Part shown: piece by piece, positions 59,912-64,000 of the stretch
How positions within the stretch are numbered: position 1 is the first letter of the stretch
How the letters are laid out: each line of letters starts with the position of its first letter
Assembly (NCBI GenBank): GCA_030533445.1
Contig: CM060072.1
Coordinates: forward strand, 12,400,875-12,464,874
DNA length: 64,000 nt
From: Cyprinodon diabolis
Taxonomy: Eukaryota > Chordata > Actinopteri > Cyprinodontiformes > Cyprinodontidae
Reading direction: 5' to 3'
The notes under the pieces: generated by a model
What the model was told of the DNA's origin: nothing
Database searches by the model: none
What the model saw: the letters and a program-made list of their open reading frames with translations, nothing else
Made by a program: the position numbers and the translations under genes

Positions 59912-60373
59912 TGTCAACAATGCGGGTGAGGTTGCTTGAGGACCCAAATCCAGAGATAAGTAAAGCAGAGATAGGTTCTTGTTGATTTAATAAAAAAAAA
60001 AACACTGAGGGAAACATCCAAAAATACAAAATAGAAAGAACCAAAAAAACAGAAAACATCAGGGAAAACTGACTGGGGAGCCAAAGACGAGGAAGCAACT
60101 AACAACAAGAAGGAACCATTATTGAGTGACTGCAGAGGTGGTGTATATAATGGGAAACAGAACTCAGATGGGCTAATGAGCTGAAAATGGAGGAGGTGTG
60201 AGTGGAACTAACTAGAAGGAAGCCAAGGGGAAAGGAGACATGCACAAGGGGGCAACAGAGAGTTCCTTAAGACATCTTCAATATAATGGAAAATAAACAA
60301 AAGATCAACAAACGAGAATAACTAATAACTGAAAACTAAAAACGCAGAGTCCCAAAAGGGGAGAACCATGACA
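59912..60373 (-). mobile_element. Solo LTR family 2, unit 2
   Basis: Same element as at 56345-56804; two bases longer owing to the A-run near 59990-60003. Confidence 0.75.
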
Positions 60374-60800
60374 CTAAGGGTAATTTAAATTTCAAAGTTG
60401 GTGTCATAATCAACTAATCTTGAAATTCGCAACAGAAATCAAAGTAAACAATAAACATGTTAAAGTGCTATATACTCCTCTGTTCATTGATTTTGTAGGA
60501 ATGTTTGCATATTCAACCAAGAGGAAGCTTTCTCAATTCAAATTTGAATTGAGAAAGCTTCCTGGAGAGGTGGCGAAACGTCTTCAAATCTTGAAAACCA
60601 AGTCCAGTGGATATTTTTTGAATTTTTTTTTTTGAATTTTTACGGAATAAATGAATCATAGCATAATTGTAAGATACTGTATTGAGAGGAGTTACAAGGT
60701 TCAATTTTAAAAAAGGAATCGTAAATGGCTGGTAATGGCTCTAAAATAGCTGGAACAGCTTTAATGCTGCCTTCATGTTGTATCATAATTATGGTGCATA

Positions 60801-63239
60801 CACACCTGAATTAGATGTTCAAATTATTTCTGCAACATGTAATAGAGTTCTACAGATTGAAGGGAAATCATCCACTTATTTGATTCAGGTTTGCTGCAGC
60901 AGGTACACAGCGAAAAGATGCGGGAGACTGGCCCTCGTCAACTGAAGCTCTTTACTTCAGGCCTTGAAACAGAAAAACATAAAATTGAGCTCCTTAGTAA
61001 AACTTTTCTATAGCAGATGCAGTTAAACTCTAGGAGTCCGTTTCATAAAGCAGGTTTATGGAAAATTCTAAGCTGTCAAAACCTGAAAACAGGGAAACTC
61101 TGACTTTTCCGGATCACAAAACGAGTTACCTCAACTTCTGTCTCAGTCACCATAGTAACGTTCTCCTCAGAGCTAACCTGGTTGATAGCAGGTTTTTTCA
61201 AAATGCTGATGAAGATTCTCAGTCATCCAGGTCATAGTCATTCCGTAAAAATTCAAAAAATATCCACTGGACTTTGTTTCCAAGATTTGAAGACGTTTCG
61301 CTACCTCTCCAGGAAGCTTTCTAAATTCAAATGTCTGGATCCGCAGTGAGTTTGAGTCTTATATAGACAAAGCCTTGTATCTGTCATGAAACGAGGACAG
61401 ATGGACCCAGTATTCAAGGAGAGACATTCAGTAGGAAAGTTCAAAACGTTTATTAAATAAACAAAACAAAAGCGGAGCTGTGGCTTGCGGACACTGCAGG
61501 ATGGGGAGCTGGGCACCACCCAATCACAGACACTCTGTAGTGGGAGAAACACAGGTAAGTGACCACGATCATCTGACAGATGATTATCTGAGTTGGTCAC
61601 TCACCTGGTTTAACAGTCCAGACCAAGAATGTCCCCAAGTGCTGCAGTCCCAGATGTCATGCTGGAAGCCGATCCTGGTCAGGGATCCAGAACAGACAGG
61701 AACAGACAGAATCCAGATAAGGCAGGAACAGAAACAGGTGGCAGGATCCAGACTTCCAGGCATCCACAGGCTCCCAGGAGGGTTTAGAGTCTGACTGGGA
61801 CCAGAAGCATGACCAGGTGGTCACGCACAGGAGCAGACAGGATCAGGTGCAGACAGGCAGGCTCAGTGGAAGAGGGTAGCAGAGACAGGACGTAGAACCG
61901 GAACTTGAAGCAGGACTTTAAACTGGTCTCCTCCCTGGAGCCAGGCTTACTGGATAAAAAATGAACCTCCCCCCATATTGAGCCAAAAACCCAGAGGACT
62001 CCGCAGGGGAAGAACAGTGGACGATCAGGAGAGCAGACAAACACAAAAACCCTCTTTCCACTGGCTGCTAGGATCCAGCATGAACCATGACAAAAACTCA
62101 GACAAACAGACTAACAGAAAGACAAGTAATGATCTGGCACTGAATGCTCAGGCTGAACTGAATATAAACCAGAGGAAACAGGTGAGGGGAATAAATTATA
62201 ATTGAGGCAGGGAGGGAAAACGACAGGTGAAAGGAATGACTAATTAATGGAGAGCAAACAGGCCAGATTATGACCGTATCGCTTGGAAACAAGGGAAATC
62301 AATTTCTTCAATAAATTCGTAGTGTCTGCTGTCTCCACTCTCCTTACAGCCAATCATGTTGTTTCATTTCCTGATTTAGTCAGATTTTTGTCATAGTTTT
62401 GTGCATAAAAAAACAAAAAAAAAACATTCACTAGGTCCATTAGACAAATTGAGTTAAAAAACAAACATTGCATGTCCGTTTGTTCTTATTGGGATCTTAT
62501 TACAGAATGATTGGCACTTTTTCACTGAATTAAATATTTAAAGTGGATTCTACAACTCAGTTGACAAGACCTGAGATGACTGTTTAATATGAGTGAGATG
62601 CTGATCATTTTATTTTTATTTAGTTATATTTACAGTACTTGAAGAACTTCTAAAACATTTTTTAGATTACACGTAAATAGATCATTTATTCTGCAGGGGA
62701 AAAGGAATTACTTTAGGGTTGGATTAGGATTCACTCAATAATAGCAACCTAATGAGCCTATTGGTACAATCTGAAGCTATTCTATGGGACTGATAGCCGC
62801 TATAAGTCCCTGATAACAGCCATTTGTCTGCAAACATTCACTTTACTGTGTAAAACAAGATCCACAGGTTCTATAAATTAGAACATTTTTTTTCTTCATC
62901 CTCACCTGCTGCCAGAAGATTTCACCTGAAGTGATAGATATATTTACTACCAATAAAGAAATAATTGGTTTTCCACTGATAATGGCTTTCATACTTGTTG
63001 CGCATGCGTTTAACTCTGAGGGGACCTAGTTAAAGTTGAGTGAACTAATTTATAGCAGCTGTTGTGAAACCGAACACTCAGAGTTCCTGACTTTTGGCTG
63101 GATCAATTTAGAGTTGCAGATTTGAATCTGAATTTGTTACACCTGCTTCAAGGCCCCAGTGCTATTCAGGATTCAGCTGGTTTATCTTTTAAAATTTCTT
63201 AAGGATTATGGTGGAGGTTTCCAAATTATCATCAATGGT
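60801..63239 (+). repeat. Tandem unit 3, cut by a hAT-type insertion
   Basis: The first 2.44 kb of the unit, after which a small hAT element starts at 63240. The part with solo LTR 2 and the palindrome, if still present, lies outside the window. Confidence 0.95.
61382..62275 (-). mobile_element. Solo LTR family 1, unit 3
   Basis: Same element, with GTATC at 61377-61381 and 62276-62280. Confidence 0.8.
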
Positions 63240-64000
63240 CAGTGTTGGGCACGTTACTTTGAAAAAGTAATTAGTTATAGTTACTAGTTACTTCTCCCAA
63301 AAAGTAACTGAGTTACTAACTGAGTTACTCCACAATAAAAGTAACTAGTTACTAGTAAAAGTAACTATTGCGTTACTTTTGCGTTTCTCGCCCCCGTAAC
63401 CCTCACCACCCAGCCCCCACCTTCTCGCGGTGTGTTTCCAAAGCCAGCTGAATAGAGCGGACGACAAAGACAAGAACCTGCAGAGAGTTTTGCATTTATT
63501 GCAACTCAACGTAAATGACATCAGGGGGGAACCCGATGTGAAGTTTTTTAACAGGGCATTCAGATCTGGTGAAATTAATAACTGGGGATGTCTAATTCTG
63601 AAATCTTGTGTGTTTGGGTTGTTATAGATACTGCAACATCTATCTATCCATCTATCTATCTATCAAGATGTATACTCTGTGTGTGACATAAAATATGGAT
63701 CTCCATCCCTGCCACAAAGGCCATCAAATAATGTTTAAAATAAAAAATACAGTAGGTTGAAAAGTCAGAGTATCCATCCATCCATCCATCCATCCATCCA
63801 TCAATCCATCCATCCATCCAGATTTCTCCCTTTCATTTGATCGTTCACGCTCTCCATAGTTCTCCTGTGGCGCGAGCACAGGACGACTGTTGCGCGCCTT
63901 TAGCGAGGATGCGCGTTTCCTGTCGCTTGCGCGGTGAATCTTGCCGCCTGCGCTGTGCGGAGATGCAGAGGAAACCGTATTTGATGGGGAAACGCAGCTC
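63240..64000 (-). mobile_element. Small hAT-type element, second copy (partial)
   Basis: Begins CAGTGTTGGGCACG and continues as the reverse complement of 51824 back toward 51045, including the GTAAC-rich end, the GATA/TATC run (63640-63665) and the (CCAT)n run (about 63772-63822). It runs off the window edge. It broke the third tandem unit after ATCAATGGT; units 1 and 2 read ATCAATGGTCTAGTG there. The right flank needed to confirm the 8-bp duplication is outside. Confidence 0.8.

Larger units (their letters stand above)
57232..60800 (+). repeat. Tandem unit 2 (3569 bp)
   Basis: Almost identical to unit 1. It shares changes with unit 3 that unit 1 lacks (for example GGGAGCTGGGCACCACCC against GGGAGCGGGGCACCCTCC, and TGTATCTGTCATG against TGTATTTGTCATG), so units 2 and 3 separated last or were homogenised. 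Confidence 0.95.

Noticed and set aside
54165..62292. Sets of 60-104 residue open frames recurring at the same place in each tandem unit
   Set aside because: They recur only because the DNA unit is repeated; they lie across LTR and tail DNA, change frame relative to any feature and show no protein motif.
53665..64000. CRISPR-like or satellite array
   Set aside because: Units are 3.57 kb with composite transposon content and no short regular repeats with spacers; only three copies are visible, too few to call a satellite.

Overview
This 64 kb window looks like teleost fish nuclear DNA from a gene-poor stretch, either an intron or an intergenic region. It is AT-rich, has many short ORFs with no protein-family resemblance, and is full of repeat families typical of fish: L2-clade LINEs with an ATTGA-type tail, Tc1/mariner, hAT, Harbinger, short TIR elements, small LTR retrotransposons, a tRNA-derived SINE and CA/TA/TGGA microsatellites. 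I see no complete host gene, rRNA, tRNA or CRISPR array. The species cannot be named from the sequence. All percentages of similarity are by eye; no database search was run.

Layout. 1-4 kb: a LINE-like tail, a degenerate MITE (about 1.1-1.8 kb) and otherwise unassigned DNA. 4.1-6.2 kb: a broken Gypsy integrase remnant followed by a decayed Tc1 element. 11.8-13.1 kb: a Harbinger element whose transposase kept its N-terminus and C-terminal tail but lost the catalytic core. 15.7-16.2 kb: a short element flanked by a 9-bp direct repeat and carrying the start of a RecQ-like helicase. 16.8-21 kb: two L2 fragments, the second split by a non-autonomous LTR retrotransposon (19049-20246) with a perfect 5-bp target duplication. 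25.3-27.6 kb: a TTAA-flanked short element and more L2. 33.2-34.5 kb: a Tc1 element with perfect terminal repeats and an uninterrupted 343-residue DD34E transposase, the only intact gene in the window. 34.9-37.3 kb: a LINE ORF2 tail, a second TTAA-flanked element and a solo LTR. 42-43.7 kb: a second RecQ-fragment element and a SINE. 47.9-52.5 kb: an L2 LINE split by a 4-kb hAT transposon, itself split by a smaller hAT-type element. 53.7-64 kb: a 3.57-kb unit repeated in tandem three times, the third copy cut by another hAT-type element that runs off the window.

The clearest story is nested insertion with target-site duplications that order the events: L2, then hAT, then small hAT; L2, then LTR element, then a 27-nt micro-insertion; retro tail, then solo LTR, then tandem duplication, then hAT. 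The most unusual recurring theme is that several short non-autonomous elements carry a CpG-rich core with an ATG-initiated first-exon-like reading frame (two RecQ-like, two unidentified in TTAA elements, one in the small hAT). All L2 fragments and the orientable LTRs lie on the minus strand, which would fit an intron of a plus-strand gene; that is inference.
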